Positions 7,600 through 16,050 are shown, counted from the first letter of the stretch. The stretch: 36,244 nt of DNA from Thiolinea disciformis DSM 14473 (GCF_000371925.1 NZ_AQVE01000032.1:1-36244), one strand, 5' to 3'. Notes: a model not told the origin generated them from the sequence alone. Translations and numbers: made by a program.

Positions 7600-8946
7600 A
7601 TGAAGCATATCATCATCGGTACAGGGCCTGCGGGTGTAGTGGCGGCTGAAACTTTGCGTAAACGTCAGCCAGAAGCTGACATTACGCTCATTGGTGGCGA
7701 GCCAGAGCCGCCTTATTCGCGTATGGCGATTCCCTATTACCTGATTGGTAAAGTCGGCGAAGATGGTACGCATCTACGCCCTGCTGCGCAGCATTTTGAT
7801 CACTTAAAGATTCATTTATTGCGTCAGCATGTTACCCGTTTGGATGTGGCAACCAAAACCCTAAGTCTTGATAACCAGCAGAGTTTGTCTTTTGACAAGC
7901 TTTTGCTGGCGACAGGGTCTTATCCAACCCGTCCGCCTATTCCGGGTATGGACTTGGCGGGTGTGGTGAATTGCTGGACTTTAGCGGATGCGCGCAAGAT
8001 TGCAGCAGGTGCCAATAAAGGTGATGAAGTCGTGCTCATGGGAGCGGGCTTCATTGGTTGCATTATTCTGGAGGCCTTAGCTTTACGTGGCGTGAAATTA
8101 ACCGTGGTCGAAATGGAAGACCGTATGGTGCCGCGTATGATGGATGAAAAATCCGGTACGCTGCTCAAAAAATGGTGCGAAGCCAAAGGTGTAAGGGTTT
8201 TAACCTCCACGCGTGTTAAAGGCGTATCTGAGGAAAAAATATTCGCTGCACCCGCCAATTCTGCGCCAGCCTCCAGTGGTGGCTTTTTTAGCCGATTGTT
8301 TAAACCAAAACCGGCTGTCATGGCGGAGGCAGCGCCGACGCCAAGTGGTAAATTGATAGTAGAGTTGGATGGCCAAGCGCCATTGAAAGTAGACTTGGTG
8401 ATTTGTGCGACCGGTGTGCGTCCTAATATTGATTTAGCCAAAGGTATCTTGGAAACCAAACACGGTATTTTAGTGAATGAGCGCCTGCAAACCAGTGCTG
8501 CGGATATTTATGCAGCAGGTGATGTGGCAGAAGGTAAAGACTTCTCGACGGGCAAATACAGTGTGCAAGCTATCCAGCCTACGGCCGTTGATCACGGTGC
8601 TTTAGCAGCGATCAATATGACTGGTGGGCATAATGCCTTAAATCGCGGTACCATCAATATGAACGTATTGGATACCATGGGCTTGATTTCATCATCCTTT
8701 GGTTTGTGGCAAGGCATTGATGGCGGCGAATCAGCTACGCTGGAAGATTTAAATCGCTATAAATACATTAACTTGCAATTCCAAGACGATTATCTAGTGG
8801 GTGCGAATACCTTAGGGATGACTCAGCACATTGGTGTGTTGCGTGGTTTAATCCAAAGCCGTACCCGATTAGGTGCTTGGAAGCAGAAGTTGATGCACGA
8901 TCCAACCCGCATCATGGAGGCTTATTTAGCGCGTAATACGGGATGA
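7600..8946 (+). CDS. aorC: FAD/NAD(P)-dependent subunit of aldehyde oxidoreductase
   Basis: A 448-residue pyridine nucleotide-disulfide oxidoreductase-type flavoprotein. It would link the iron-sulfur chain of the aldehyde oxidoreductase to NAD(P). An FAD-binding GTGPAG lies at residues 7-12, a second nucleotide-binding GAGFIG at 148-153, an ATG motif at 104-106 and 270-272, and the FAD-contacting DIYAAGDVAEG at 302-312. Unusual is a stretch at about 214-250, rich in Ala, Pro and Ser with a short FFSRLFKPKP core, which interrupts the NAD domain and looks like a flexible insert. The gene starts seven bases after aorB, and its end overlaps aorD by four bases. Confidence 0.88.
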   Translation: MKHIIIGTGPAGVVAAETLRKRQPEADITLIGGEPEPPYSRMAIPYYLIGKVGEDGTHLRPAAQHFDHLKIHLLRQHVTRLDVATKTLSLDNQQSLSFDKLLLATGSYPTRPPIPGMDLAGVVNCWTLADARKIAAGANKGDEVVLMGAGFIGCIILEALALRGVKLTVVEMEDRMVPRMMDEKSGTLLKKWCEAKGVRVLTSTRVKGVSEEKIFAAPANSAPASSGGFFSRLFKPKPAVMAEAAPTPSGKLIVELDGQAPLKVDLVICATGVRPNIDLAKGILETKHGILVNERLQTSAADIYAAGDVAEGKDFSTGKYSVQAIQPTAVDHGALAAINMTGGHNALNRGTINMNVLDTMGLISSSFGLWQGIDGGESATLEDLNRYKYINLQFQDDYLVGANTLGMTQHIGVLRGLIQSRTRLGAWKQKLMHDPTRIMEAYLARNTG

Positions 8947-9197
8947 ATATCACGCTAAAGTTGTATGCCAATTTGAGTTATTTGCTACCTGTACACGCGA
9001 AACATAATGCGGTGCAGGTGGATTTGCTTGAACCCATTAGCATTCATCACTTAATCGATCTTTATCATGTGCCGCGTGAGCAAGCCCATTTAGTGCTAGT
9101 CAATGGTGTTTTTATTAATCCTGAAGAACGTGATCAGGTAGATCGTTTGAAGCAAGGTGATGTCATTGCTATCTGGCCACCGGTGGCGGGAGGCTAG
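8943..9197 (+). CDS. aorD: MoaD/ThiS-like sulfur-carrier protein
   Basis: An 84-residue beta-grasp protein ending in the WPPVAGG that MoaD/ThiS-type proteins use for C-terminal thiocarboxylate formation. The middle contains VLVNGVFINPEERDQVDRLKQGD, the usual loop before the C-terminal strand. Such genes often accompany tungsten aldehyde oxidoreductases and are thought to supply dithiolene sulfur for the pterin cofactor. Start overlap with aorC (ATGA) shows coupling. The symbol follows the naming of the Aromatoleum aor cluster and is by analogy. Confidence 0.83.
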   Translation: MNITLKLYANLSYLLPVHAKHNAVQVDLLEPISIHHLIDLYHVPREQAHLVLVNGVFINPEERDQVDRLKQGDVIAIWPPVAGG

Positions 9198-9221
9198 TTT
9201 ATTCTATTCCTTGAACGTGAA

Positions 9222-9482
9222 ATGGGCTTTACGCTGCCGGAGTTTCTCAAACTCTTACCAGCGGCTTTACACGGCTATGCTTATACCTGTCACGACTCGA
9301 TGATCCAAATTGATGTTGACGACACCCCTTTAGTAATCACCTTGGGCGCGCAGCAAGTCCGTCGCATTGCACTCTTAGCTTTACCCTATCTGCCGATCCG
9401 TTTTGACTATGCGGGTTCTGATGTATCCTTCCAAACTTTTCTCAAGCAATTCGACTTGTATTACCGTAAAGGTGGCGGGTGA
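9222..9482 (+). CDS. Uncharacterised 86-residue protein, last gene of the aor operon
   Basis: I do not recognise a named family. The product begins MGFTLPEFLKLLPAAL, has a predicted beta-rich centre (IQIDVDDTPLVITLGAQQVR), then RRIALLALPYLPIRFDYAG. It ends FLKQFDLYYRKGGG. The triple-glycine end on a small protein beside a MoaD-like gene is notable, although the hydrophobic and polar pattern is not that of a beta-grasp fold. The gene follows aorD by 24 bases on the same strand, with only a weak GAA-type ribosome site. It is probably co-transcribed, with a job in maturation or assembly of the aldehyde oxidoreductase. That role is inferred from position only. Confidence 0.65.
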   Translation: MGFTLPEFLKLLPAALHGYAYTCHDSMIQIDVDDTPLVITLGAQQVRRIALLALPYLPIRFDYAGSDVSFQTFLKQFDLYYRKGGG

Positions 9483-9489
9483 TGGCAGT

Positions 9490-11280
9490 TTATAAGTTTT
9501 GCCACACTACCCGATCAAAACCCAATGAAACCACTGCCAAACAGCGCAAGCGCTCCGGTTGTTGGTATTTCTCGGTTAATACCGCACGATAATGGTGTAA
9601 TTGTTGCAAAGCCCTATGAAGTGCCTGTTGTACAGCAGGTAATTGCATTAATTCTTCACGCGACTGTTCACGTACTTGCTCACCACTCAGTTTCAAATCG
9701 GTGAGTGATAAGTATTTGAACTCTAATACAATATCTTTCAAGGTGGGGTATTGGCGCATACTGGGGCGGATAATCAATACCAAGTCAGCATAACGTCGTT
9801 GCAGTGCTGTTTCTGAATCCACTACATAATAAATGTCATTAAATAATAAGGTCAGAAACGCGGTTTTGATGGTTAGCTCATTGCTCCACACATAATCACG
9901 GTTACTGAATGCCGCAAAGTAACTTTGTTCTAAGTAATCCGCCAAGGGCGTTAAATCAGCGCTTTGGTAAAACTGCTCCGCCATATTGGCGACTGCAATG
10001 CGCTCTTTGGCCGCAGGCAGGATGCGTTGGCGCAATTCATCGACATACAAGGCTCGTGTGACTAGGTTCGGGATACCAAGGGTGAGTTTGCCGAGGATAT
10101 CGGTATCAACAATGGTCAAGACACCAAAGTAATACAAGAGGGACAATAGGTAATGCTCATCTTGTTTCAGCTCTGCTAGTTTTTCCACCCCGAAACGGGT
10201 TTCCAAAATATCCAGCGTAATCGTGTTTTCCTCATCCAGAATTCGTTCGATCACTCCTGTCCCACTGGGTTGACTCGCCAGATAACGAATCCGTGCCGTA
10301 TCCATCATGAGATTGCCGTCTAACATTTGTCGTGGAGCTTTACATTCGTTTTGATAGTGGCGCAAGAAATAAAAGCACAGGATCGGGTTATATAATAGCG
10401 GTTTGTCGAGAGCGTCACAGAAACGATAACCATTGTAAAACTGTTTCAGGGTTTGCAATAACTCATTATATTGAGCTTCCTCGTGTCCACAGTGCTGCAA
10501 CACCTTTGATACTAATCCACTCAGTTCGGCTTGAGTAATACCACAGAGGGCATTGAAACGGGGCATTAAAGTAATATCCGTCGCCACATTATAGCCACTG
10601 GTCATATCCGCCAACACCAGCGGTGAGACACCGGTAATGAATACCCGAGCAATCTTCCCTTCTGCGGCACTAGCCTTAATAATTTTAAATAAACCTTTTA
10701 GGATGCCTTCGCCTTCCAATAATTCACGGTAAGGGCGGGTATTGTGTGCATCACGTACTAGCACTTCATTAGCGAAATTATCGTATTCGTCTATCAGTAA
10801 ATAAAGCTGATGCCCATGTTCCTGCACCACGGTCGCCAATTGCTCAAACGATGACAGGGCATTGTCGCGTAATAGGTTGATTTGTACATCAGGTAATTGT
10901 TCGCGGTATTGATTAATAAAGCCTTGAATCCGCACATTAATATGATCAAATAGATTCTGCTTAATCTGCTCTGCACTGCCTTGAGCTAAGACATTGGAGA
11001 AATCCCAACGCAAGATCAAATAGCAATTATGCTCAGGGGTTGGATTGCGCCCCACTGCCAAATCACCAAACAAAGTCTCAAATTGATCGGCTGTTTTAAT
11101 ATCGTAGTAATGAGCAAGGGTAGATAAGAGGAGGGATTTGCCAAAACGGCGCGGGCGTAGGAAAACCAGTTGTTTTCCAGTTTCTTCTAAGAGTGGAATA
11201 TGAGCGGTTCGATCAAGATAGAGGTAATGTTCTGTACGAATGGCATGAAAATTACTCATTCCATAGGGAAAGCGAATCAT
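9490..11280 (-). CDS. AAA-ATPase-like protein with C-terminal PD-(D/E)XK nuclease domain
   Basis: A 596-residue protein of the AAA-ATPase-like plus PDDEXK_9 architecture, widespread, often in many copies, and of unknown function. The N-terminal ATPase has a P-loop of the form RPRRFGKS (about residues 42-49) preceded by YLDRT. A Walker B-like LYLLIDEYDNFAN and a sensor-like ARVFITGVSPLVLADM follow. The C-terminal nuclease-like site is YADLVL (Asp499) with LEFKYL (Glu520, Lys522). I chose the ATG at 11280 because GAGAG lies ten bases upstream; the TTG nine bases further out has no suitable site. It is convergent with the aor operon, seven bases away. Confidence 0.85.
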   Translation of the reverse strand: MIRFPYGMSNFHAIRTEHYLYLDRTAHIPLLEETGKQLVFLRPRRFGKSLLLSTLAHYYDIKTADQFETLFGDLAVGRNPTPEHNCYLILRWDFSNVLAQGSAEQIKQNLFDHINVRIQGFINQYREQLPDVQINLLRDNALSSFEQLATVVQEHGHQLYLLIDEYDNFANEVLVRDAHNTRPYRELLEGEGILKGLFKIIKASAAEGKIARVFITGVSPLVLADMTSGYNVATDITLMPRFNALCGITQAELSGLVSKVLQHCGHEEAQYNELLQTLKQFYNGYRFCDALDKPLLYNPILCFYFLRHYQNECKAPRQMLDGNLMMDTARIRYLASQPSGTGVIERILDEENTITLDILETRFGVEKLAELKQDEHYLLSLLYYFGVLTIVDTDILGKLTLGIPNLVTRALYVDELRQRILPAAKERIAVANMAEQFYQSADLTPLADYLEQSYFAAFSNRDYVWSNELTIKTAFLTLLFNDIYYVVDSETALQRRYADLVLIIRPSMRQYPTLKDIVLEFKYLSLTDLKLSGEQVREQSREELMQLPAVQQALHRALQQLHHYRAVLTEKYQQPERLRCLAVVSLGFDRVVWQNL

Positions 11281-11389
11281 GGGGATCAATCTCTCAAACT
11301 ACATAGTTTCAGGATAGCATAACTTGGCTGATCGTTTGGCAAGTATAGGTAGTTCAAGCAATTGCTCTGAAACATAATGGCTTATAGCT

Positions 11390-11417
11390 TTGTTCGCTGA
11401 AAGCAACAGGCTACAAT
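11390..11417 (+). promoter_or_regulatory. Possible purH promoter
   Basis: A -10-like TACAAT at 11412-11417 lies 34 bases before the chosen ATG of purH. A weak -35-like TTGTTC is at 11390-11395 with a 16-base spacer. No PurR-type operator could be made out. Confidence 0.35.
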
Positions 11418-11451
11418 ACGCGTTTTGCTTCATTCAGGACTGATTAATCCC

Positions 11452-13035
11452 ATGACTACTGCTTCGACTTTGCCGGTTCAGCGTGCTCTGCTGAGTGTTT
11501 CTGATAAAACGGGTGTACTGGAATTTGCACGCTTTCTCCATAGCAAGGGTGTGGAGCTGCTTTCTACTGGTGGAACGGCGAAGCTATTAGCTGACAATCA
11601 ACTCCCTGTGAAAGAAGTGTCAGAGCACACCGGTTTTCCTGAAATGATGGATGGGCGCGTGAAAACCTTGCATCCTAAAATTCATGGCGGGATTTTAGGC
11701 CGTCGTGGGATCGATGATGCGGTGATGGCAGAACACGATATTCAGCGTATTGATCTCATCGTGGTGAATCTTTATCCCTTTGAAACCACTGTGGCTAAGC
11801 CAGATTGCAGCGTTGAGGATGCGGTGGAAAATATTGATATTGGCGGGCCAGCGATGGTGCGTGCCAGTGCCAAGAATCACGCGCATGTAGCGATTGTGGT
11901 TGACCCTAGTGATTATGGACGTGTGCAGGCGGAAATAGAGAACTTGGGCTTTATTGAGCCTGAAACGCGTTTTGATTTGGCCATTAAAGCCTTTGAGCAT
12001 ACGTCGCATTATGATGGCATGATTGCCAATTATTTCGGTGCGCGGGTAGGTGAGGGCAGTCGTAACAAGCCCCTTGCTTTTCCGCGCACTTTCAATCTGC
12101 AACTGCATAAAGTACAAGATTTGCGTTATGGTGAAAATGCACACCAACGAGCCGCTTTTTATGCTGAAGCGAATCCAGCGAGCGGCAGTATTGCGACCGC
12201 CAAGCAGATTCAAGGTAAAGAGCTTTCTTATAATAATATTGCTGATACTGATGCTGCCTTAGAGTGTGTGCGTCAATTTGAGCATAGCCCCGCTTGTGTG
12301 ATTGTGAAGCACGCTAATCCTTGTGGTGTCGCAGTCGGTGCGAATCTACTGGAAGCTTATAATCGTGCTTATAGTACAGACCCTGAATCAGCCTTCGGTG
12401 GCATTATCGCCTTTAATCAGCCTTTAGATGGAAAAACGGCACAAGTCATCGTGGAGCGGCAATTTGTTGAGGTGATTATTGCGCCTGGTGTTTTACCGGA
12501 GGCGGTTGCCATTGTTGCTGCTAAAAAGAATGTGCGCTTATTAACAGTCGAGGCATGGCAGGGTATAGCTGCACAGCAGCTTGACTATAAGCGTGTGAAT
12601 GGCGGTTTATTGGTGCAAACCTCTGACTCGGCTTTGATCGATAATTTAACTGTTGTAACGCAGCGTCAGCCGACTGAAGCCGAGCTAAACGATCTGAACT
12701 TTGCTTGGCGCGTGGCGAAATTTGTGAAATCGAATGCGATTGTCTATGCCAAAGACGGGATGACCATTGGTGTGGGGGCGGGGCAAATGAGTCGTGTTAA
12801 TTCTGCACGTATTGCAGCGATTAAGGCAGAACAAGCGGGTTTAACCGTGGTTGGCTCGGTGATGGCCTCCGATGCGTTTTTCCCTTTCCGTGATGGTATT
12901 GATAATGCGGCGATGGTAGGGATTAAAGCAGTCATTCAACCCGGTGGTTCGATGCGTGATCAGGAGGTCATTGAGGCTGCCAATGCGCATGGCATGGCCA
13001 TGATTTTTACGGGAGTGCGCCATTTCCGCCATTAA
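11452..13035 (+). CDS. purH: Bifunctional AICAR formyltransferase / IMP cyclohydrolase
   Basis: Catalyses the last two steps of de novo IMP synthesis: formylation of AICAR and ring closure to IMP. From the ATG at 11452 the product is 527 residues, the normal PurH length; an in-frame TTG at 11425 would add nine residues that have no family support. The N-terminal cyclohydrolase domain shows [26 protein letters not shown] and [18 protein letters not shown]. The transformylase domain shows [24 protein letters not shown] with catalytic Lys-His, [13 protein letters not shown], and [12 protein letters not shown] near the end. It stands alone, without purD downstream, and is followed by two hairpins. 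Confidence 0.96.
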   Translation: MTTASTLPVQRALLSVSDKTGVLEFARFLHSKGVELLSTGGTAKLLADNQLPVKEVSEHTGFPEMMDGRVKTLHPKIHGGILGRRGIDDAVMAEHDIQRIDLIVVNLYPFETTVAKPDCSVEDAVENIDIGGPAMVRASAKNHAHVAIVVDPSDYGRVQAEIENLGFIEPETRFDLAIKAFEHTSHYDGMIANYFGARVGEGSRNKPLAFPRTFNLQLHKVQDLRYGENAHQRAAFYAEANPASGSIATAKQIQGKELSYNNIADTDAALECVRQFEHSPACVIVKHANPCGVAVGANLLEAYNRAYSTDPESAFGGIIAFNQPLDGKTAQVIVERQFVEVIIAPGVLPEAVAIVAAKKNVRLLTVEAWQGIAAQQLDYKRVNGGLLVQTSDSALIDNLTVVTQRQPTEAELNDLNFAWRVAKFVKSNAIVYAKDGMTIGVGAGQMSRVNSARIAAIKAEQAGLTVVGSVMASDAFFPFRDGIDNAAMVGIKAVIQPGGSMRDQEVIEAANAHGMAMIFTGVRHFRH

Positions 13036-13045
13036 GCGGTTGAGG

Positions 13046-13080
13046 GGCTTAGCAGATAAAGTAAACTCTATCTGCTAGCC
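13046..13080 (+). terminator. Hairpin after purH
   Basis: GGC-T-TAGCAGATA pairs with TATCTGCTA-GCC (12 base pairs, one bulged T, ten-base loop) eleven bases after the purH stop. The following TGTTTCGTCTT is only moderately T-rich, so termination could be partial or aided by the second hairpin. Confidence 0.5.
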
Positions 13081-13103
13081 TGTTTCGTCTTCAGCACAGC
13101 AAC

Positions 13104-13135
13104 TCTGTACAAACAACTCGCTCAGTTTGTACAGA
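13104..13135. terminator. Second hairpin between purH and the convergent gene
   Basis: TCTGTACAAAC and GTTTGTACAGA form a perfect 11-bp stem with a ten-base loop. The hairpin lies between purH (plus) and the convergent secreted-protein gene ending at 13145. T residues follow on the plus side (CGTTTTATTT), ten bases past the stem. It may serve both directions. An operator role for the TGTACA palindromes is less likely at a convergent gene end. Confidence 0.45.
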
Positions 13136-13144
13136 ATTGTCGTT

Positions 13145-13483
13145 TTATTTCAACTTCATCACCAATTGGTGTTTACCACCTTCTTTAATGGTAATCCGAT
13201 CAATTTTTACCATTTCGCCCAGAATAGCAGTGACTTCATAATCACCCGCCTCTAAATCAACGACGGCTGAGTGGCGATTATCAATCTTAACATCACGGGT
13301 CGGTTTGTTTTTGGGCTTTAAGTGCCAAGTTACGGGTTTAAAAGCGGGCTCACCGCTGACGATGGCGCTTAGATTAAGTTGCCCTGTGATCGAGCGTATT
13401 TCACTCCCTGCAAAACCGGCAGAGGAAAACATAAGGCATAAACAAGCACAGCTTAAGCGCTGACTTTTTGAGAAATGTCGCAT
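13145..13483 (-). CDS. Small secreted protein of unknown function
   Basis: 112 residues with a signal peptide (hydrophobic LSCACLCLMFSSAGFAG, probable cleavage near residue 26). The mature part is predicted all-beta, with VTWHLKPKNKPTRDVKIDN and a VVDLEAGDYEVTAILG stretch. That pattern recalls the small beta-sandwich of carboxypeptidase-regulatory or PEGA-like domains that display a bound or matrix-facing surface. I do not recognise the exact family. An AGGA ribosome site lies eight bases before the ATG. It appears to be monocistronic. Confidence 0.65.
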   Translation of the reverse strand: MRHFSKSQRLSCACLCLMFSSAGFAGSEIRSITGQLNLSAIVSGEPAFKPVTWHLKPKNKPTRDVKIDNRHSAVVDLEAGDYEVTAILGEMVKIDRITIKEGGKHQLVMKLK

Positions 13484-13608
13484 GAAAAGATCCTACATAT
13501 CAGACTAAATGAAAAAAGCACTATGAACTGAGGTAATTTTGATCAAGTTACAGTGGTATGTATTTATCGACACCAAAAAAGTTCAGCTTAATTTCAGCTT
13601 AATAGCGT

Positions 13609-14382
13609 CTAGGCTGCAAGTAACAGACGCAATGAAACGAGTAACGAAACCACGATCAATAAAGGACGAATCAAACGCACACCATGCTTTGCTGCCATAT
13701 GTGATCCTACCCAACTGCCTATAATTTGACCAGTCCCCATGATCAAACCTGTTAGCCAGAGTACGTGCCCTGATAAGATGAAAATGAATAATGCAGCAGC
13801 ATTGCTAGTAAAGTTTAAGAGTTTGGTGCTAGCCGTAGCACGCGGCAAGGTATAACCCAACAGACTAATGAAGGCGATCGCGAAAAAAGTACCGGTTCCG
13901 GGGCCAAAAAATCCATCATAAAAACCGATCCCAAAGCCTGCGGTTGCCGCAAATAAGGGCCTTGTGATTTTAGGTTTACTAGCCAAGGCACCAAGATTGG
14001 GGGAGAGTAATAAATAAATAGCAAAGCCGATCAGTAAAACGGGAATAAGGCGTTGTAAGATGCTCGAATCTACCCGTTGTACGACTAGAGCACCGAGCAA
14101 AGCGCCCAAAAACGTGAGGGTAATATCGGCGATGTGCTCGCGTGGACTGAGTAGACCTTGGCGTGCATAGTTAATGGTAGCCGTGAGTGAGCCAAAACTG
14201 GATTGTAATTTATTAGTGGCCAGTACTTCGAGAGGGCTATGGCCTGCCCATAATAAGGCGGGAATGCTAATGAGACCGCCACCGCCACCGATGGAATCAA
14301 CCCAGCCAGCTAAGATCGCCAATAGAAATAAAACGAAGAGGGTGGTGATGTCTGACCCAGAAACCGCTAAGAATAAATCCAT
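13609..14382 (-). CDS. TSUP (TauE/SafE/YfcA-type) membrane exporter
   Basis: A 257-residue integral membrane protein of the TSUP family, whose members move sulfite, sulfonates or organosulfur acids. The family repeat is clear near the N-terminus: AGWVDSIGGGGGLISIPALL, then ATNKLQSSFGSLTA. The second copy is GFYDGFFGPGTGTFF and STKLLNFTSNAAALFIF. About eight membrane segments are visible. The substrate cannot be told from sequence; it is closest in style to the YfcA subgroup. The ATG at 14382 is preferred over a GTG three codons upstream; both have poor ribosome sites. Confidence 0.88.
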   Translation of the reverse strand: MDLFLAVSGSDITTLFVLFLLAILAGWVDSIGGGGGLISIPALLWAGHSPLEVLATNKLQSSFGSLTATINYARQGLLSPREHIADITLTFLGALLGALVVQRVDSSILQRLIPVLLIGFAIYLLLSPNLGALASKPKITRPLFAATAGFGIGFYDGFFGPGTGTFFAIAFISLLGYTLPRATASTKLLNFTSNAAALFIFILSGHVLWLTGLIMGTGQIIGSWVGSHMAAKHGVRLIRPLLIVVSLLVSLRLLLAA

Positions 14383-14426
14383 GACTAGCACTTAAAAAGC
14401 GCAAGCTTAGCATAAATCAGGCATAA

Positions 14427-14451
14427 AAAAGGCGCTAAAAAAGCGCCTTTT
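14427..14451 (-). terminator. Intrinsic terminator of the diheme cytochrome gene
   Basis: On the minus strand AAAAGGCGC, a seven-base loop and GCGCCTTTTTT form a textbook intrinsic terminator, 19 bases past the stop of the cytochrome gene. It separates that gene from the downstream TSUP gene. Confidence 0.85.
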
Positions 14452-14469
14452 CAAAGCCAGTACTGGATG

Positions 14470-15291
14470 TTATTTGCCTTGGCTAACCATAAAGTCAACC
14501 GCTGCTTTTACATCGTCATCGCTAAGTGCCGCATTACCACCTTTAGCGGGCATCGCATTGAAGCCTGTCAAAGAATGGGTATATAAAGTATCCATGCCAT
14601 TCGCGATACGTGGTCCCCAGGCGGCTTTGTCGCCTAATTTTGGAGCATTGGCTACACCCGCGTCATGGCAGGCAAAGCAAGCTGAACGATAAGTCTTTTC
14701 ACCATTACCACCTGCTGCTTGTGCCGCAGGCGCTGCACCCTGTGCTGCAGGAGCAGCTTGAGTAGCGGCAGCGGCTGGTGCTGCACCACCAGCAGGGGCG
14801 GCTGCTTGAGCTTCTTTCGATAAATCAAACCCCGCTTTCGCTGTCATATATACAATAGCGTCAGTTAATTCTTGATCCGTTAAGCTAGGATCGCCACCTT
14901 TTGCGGGCATTTGATTCAAACCATTCGTGGCTGAGGTGAGTAGGCCTTTTAAACCTTTAGCAACCCGTGGTTCCCATGCAGCTTTATCATCGGGTTTAGG
15001 GGCATTTAATACACCAGCCGTATGGCAACTGGTACAAACAGCGGTATACACTTGTTCGCCGGTACGCGCCACAGGAGCGACAGATTTATCAACTGTTACT
15101 ACAGTGCCGATAGGTTTGATGTTATCCGCAGCGGCGGCAACGGCCATGGTATTGTCTTGTGCACCAACGGTCGAGTTTCGGCTAATGGTATGGAATAGAC
15201 TGCTGACCAATACAAGCGCGGCAGCACCGATAACAACTAGGCCGCCAATCAGTACGGGTTTGGCATAAGGATCTTTATTTACTACGGCCAC
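14470..15291 (-). CDS. Membrane-anchored diheme cytochrome c5-like protein
   Basis: A 273-residue electron carrier. A single N-terminal membrane segment (about 13-35) anchors two homologous cytochrome c domains in the periplasm. Heme sites are CTSCH (86-90) and CFACH (205-209). Each is followed by a NAPK..DKAAW.PR core and a QMPAKGG or AMPAKGG that gives the axial methionines (Met128, Met247). The two domains are joined by a low-complexity Ala/Pro/Gln linker (161-196), suggesting a flexible tether, and look like an internal duplication. Likely partners are respiratory oxidases or c-type reductases; none is encoded beside it. It ends in a strong terminator. Confidence 0.9.
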   Translation of the reverse strand: MAVVNKDPYAKPVLIGGLVVIGAAALVLVSSLFHTISRNSTVGAQDNTMAVAAAADNIKPIGTVVTVDKSVAPVARTGEQVYTAVCTSCHTAGVLNAPKPDDKAAWEPRVAKGLKGLLTSATNGLNQMPAKGGDPSLTDQELTDAIVYMTAKAGFDLSKEAQAAAPAGGAAPAAAATQAAPAAQGAAPAAQAAGGNGEKTYRSACFACHDAGVANAPKLGDKAAWGPRIANGMDTLYTHSLTGFNAMPAKGGNAALSDDDVKAAVDFMVSQGK

Positions 15292-15559
15292 GATGTTCTC
15301 CCATAAATGGAACCACTAGCGGTTCATAAAATGAATCTGAAAGGTTAAAAATTCTGTTTAAGCGACGCGATTATATTTGAAACACCCTATGGACTCAAAG
15401 TACCGATTCTTAAATCTTGATCTTTATCTCACTTTTTTCTTAAAGACAGTGCTTTAGAGATAGAGTAAAGGCATAGTTATGCAGCTTTTTAGCAAGCAGA
15501 CTAAAGTCAGTCATAGACGTTAAGCATGGAGTTCGCTATGATCAAGCCCCTATCGAAAT

Positions 15560-15636
15560 GCACCCTTAGCTCAGCTGGATAGAGCGTTGCCCTCCGGAGG
15601 CAAAGGTCAGAGGTTCGAATCCTCTAGGGTGCGCCA
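15560..15636 (+). tRNA. tRNA-Arg (anticodon CCG)
   Basis: A full 77-base cloverleaf including encoded CCA. The acceptor stem is GCACCCT/AGGGTGC, the D stem GCTC/GAGC, and the anticodon stem TTGCC/GGCAA. The loop CTCCGGA has anticodon CCG at 15594-15596. The T arm is AGAGG-TTCGAAT-CCTCT and the discriminator is G. It decodes CGG arginine codons. A T-rich run (ATTTTTTTC) follows the gene at about 15645-15655. No integrase or att duplication is seen beside it. Confidence 0.96.
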
Positions 15637-15660
15637 TCTATTAGTATTTTTTTCTCCCTG

Positions 15661-15981
15661 TCAAGGACACGCTGCAAATTGACATTGTTGTGTTGGTAAG
15701 CGCATCACAGCACTACCGTCGGGACAATATCTCACATCTGTGGCACATTCAAATTGTGGTGTTTGATTAGTTATACCGTGCTCGGGTAATGGCTTATCCG
15801 CTGGTACTGGGCAAGCAGGGAAATTACAGTTTGGAGCTTGACGTGCCAAGCTTGTGCCATCAGGACACACTTTTGCATCTTCCGTACAAGCGACAACAGG
15901 CGCAGGCTGTGACCAGAACGCCGCATAAAGCGGTAAACTACTGAGTGCCAAACCCATTAAAATAAGCACACGCTTTTTCAT
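15661..15981 (-). CDS. Small secreted protein with duplicated Cys-rich CPDG motif
   Basis: 106 residues with a signal peptide (hydrophobic ILMGLALSSLPLYA). The mature part is two copies of the pattern C-x5/6-CPDG(T/S)-(A/S)-x(n)-C-x3-CP: one at about 32-58 (CTEDAKVCPDG to CNFPACP), one at about 79-106 (CATDVRYCPDG to CQFAACP). A Pro/Gln-rich linker joins them. Four cysteines per repeat imply two disulfides each. Single copies of such motifs occur in small exported bacterial proteins without known function. AAGGAAG precedes the ATG. The function is unknown. Confidence 0.7.
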   Translation of the reverse strand: MKKRVLILMGLALSSLPLYAAFWSQPAPVVACTEDAKVCPDGTSLARQAPNCNFPACPVPADKPLPEHGITNQTPQFECATDVRYCPDGSAVMRLPTQQCQFAACP

Positions 15982-15996
15982 AATAGACTTCCTTAA

Positions 15997-16033
15997 AAGA
16001 CTGATTATATCTCGCTTGGCTATAACCAGTCTT
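15997..16033 (-). terminator. Intrinsic terminator of gabT
   Basis: On the minus strand AAGACTGGTTATA and TATAATCAGTCTT pair as 7 + 5 bp around one mismatch, with an 11-base loop. TT follows directly, making a TTTT run, 17 bases past the gabT stop codon. It would end the gabD-gabT transcript. Confidence 0.6.
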
Positions 16034-16050
16034 GCCTAGTGTATTAAAGC

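Noticed and set aside
7920-8459. Long open frame antisense to the FAD subunit gene (179 codons)
   Set aside because: It is the mirror of a well-supported flavoprotein gene. The translation is low in recognisable motifs and shows the Ser/Thr/Pro bias of antisense frames.
10332-10538. 68-codon plus-strand frame inside the AAA-ATPase gene
   Set aside because: No ribosome site and no similarity; it overlaps fully a conserved gene.
11695-12213. 172-codon frame antisense to purH
   Set aside because: purH is unambiguous across the whole region and the antisense translation has no domain.
13105-13134. TGTACA-centred inverted repeat as a regulator operator
   Set aside because: It lies between two convergent gene ends, where a terminator is the simpler reading.
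15560-15660. tRNA-Arg gene as an integration site for a mobile island
   Set aside because: No integrase and no repeated tRNA 3' end were seen in the flanking sequence.
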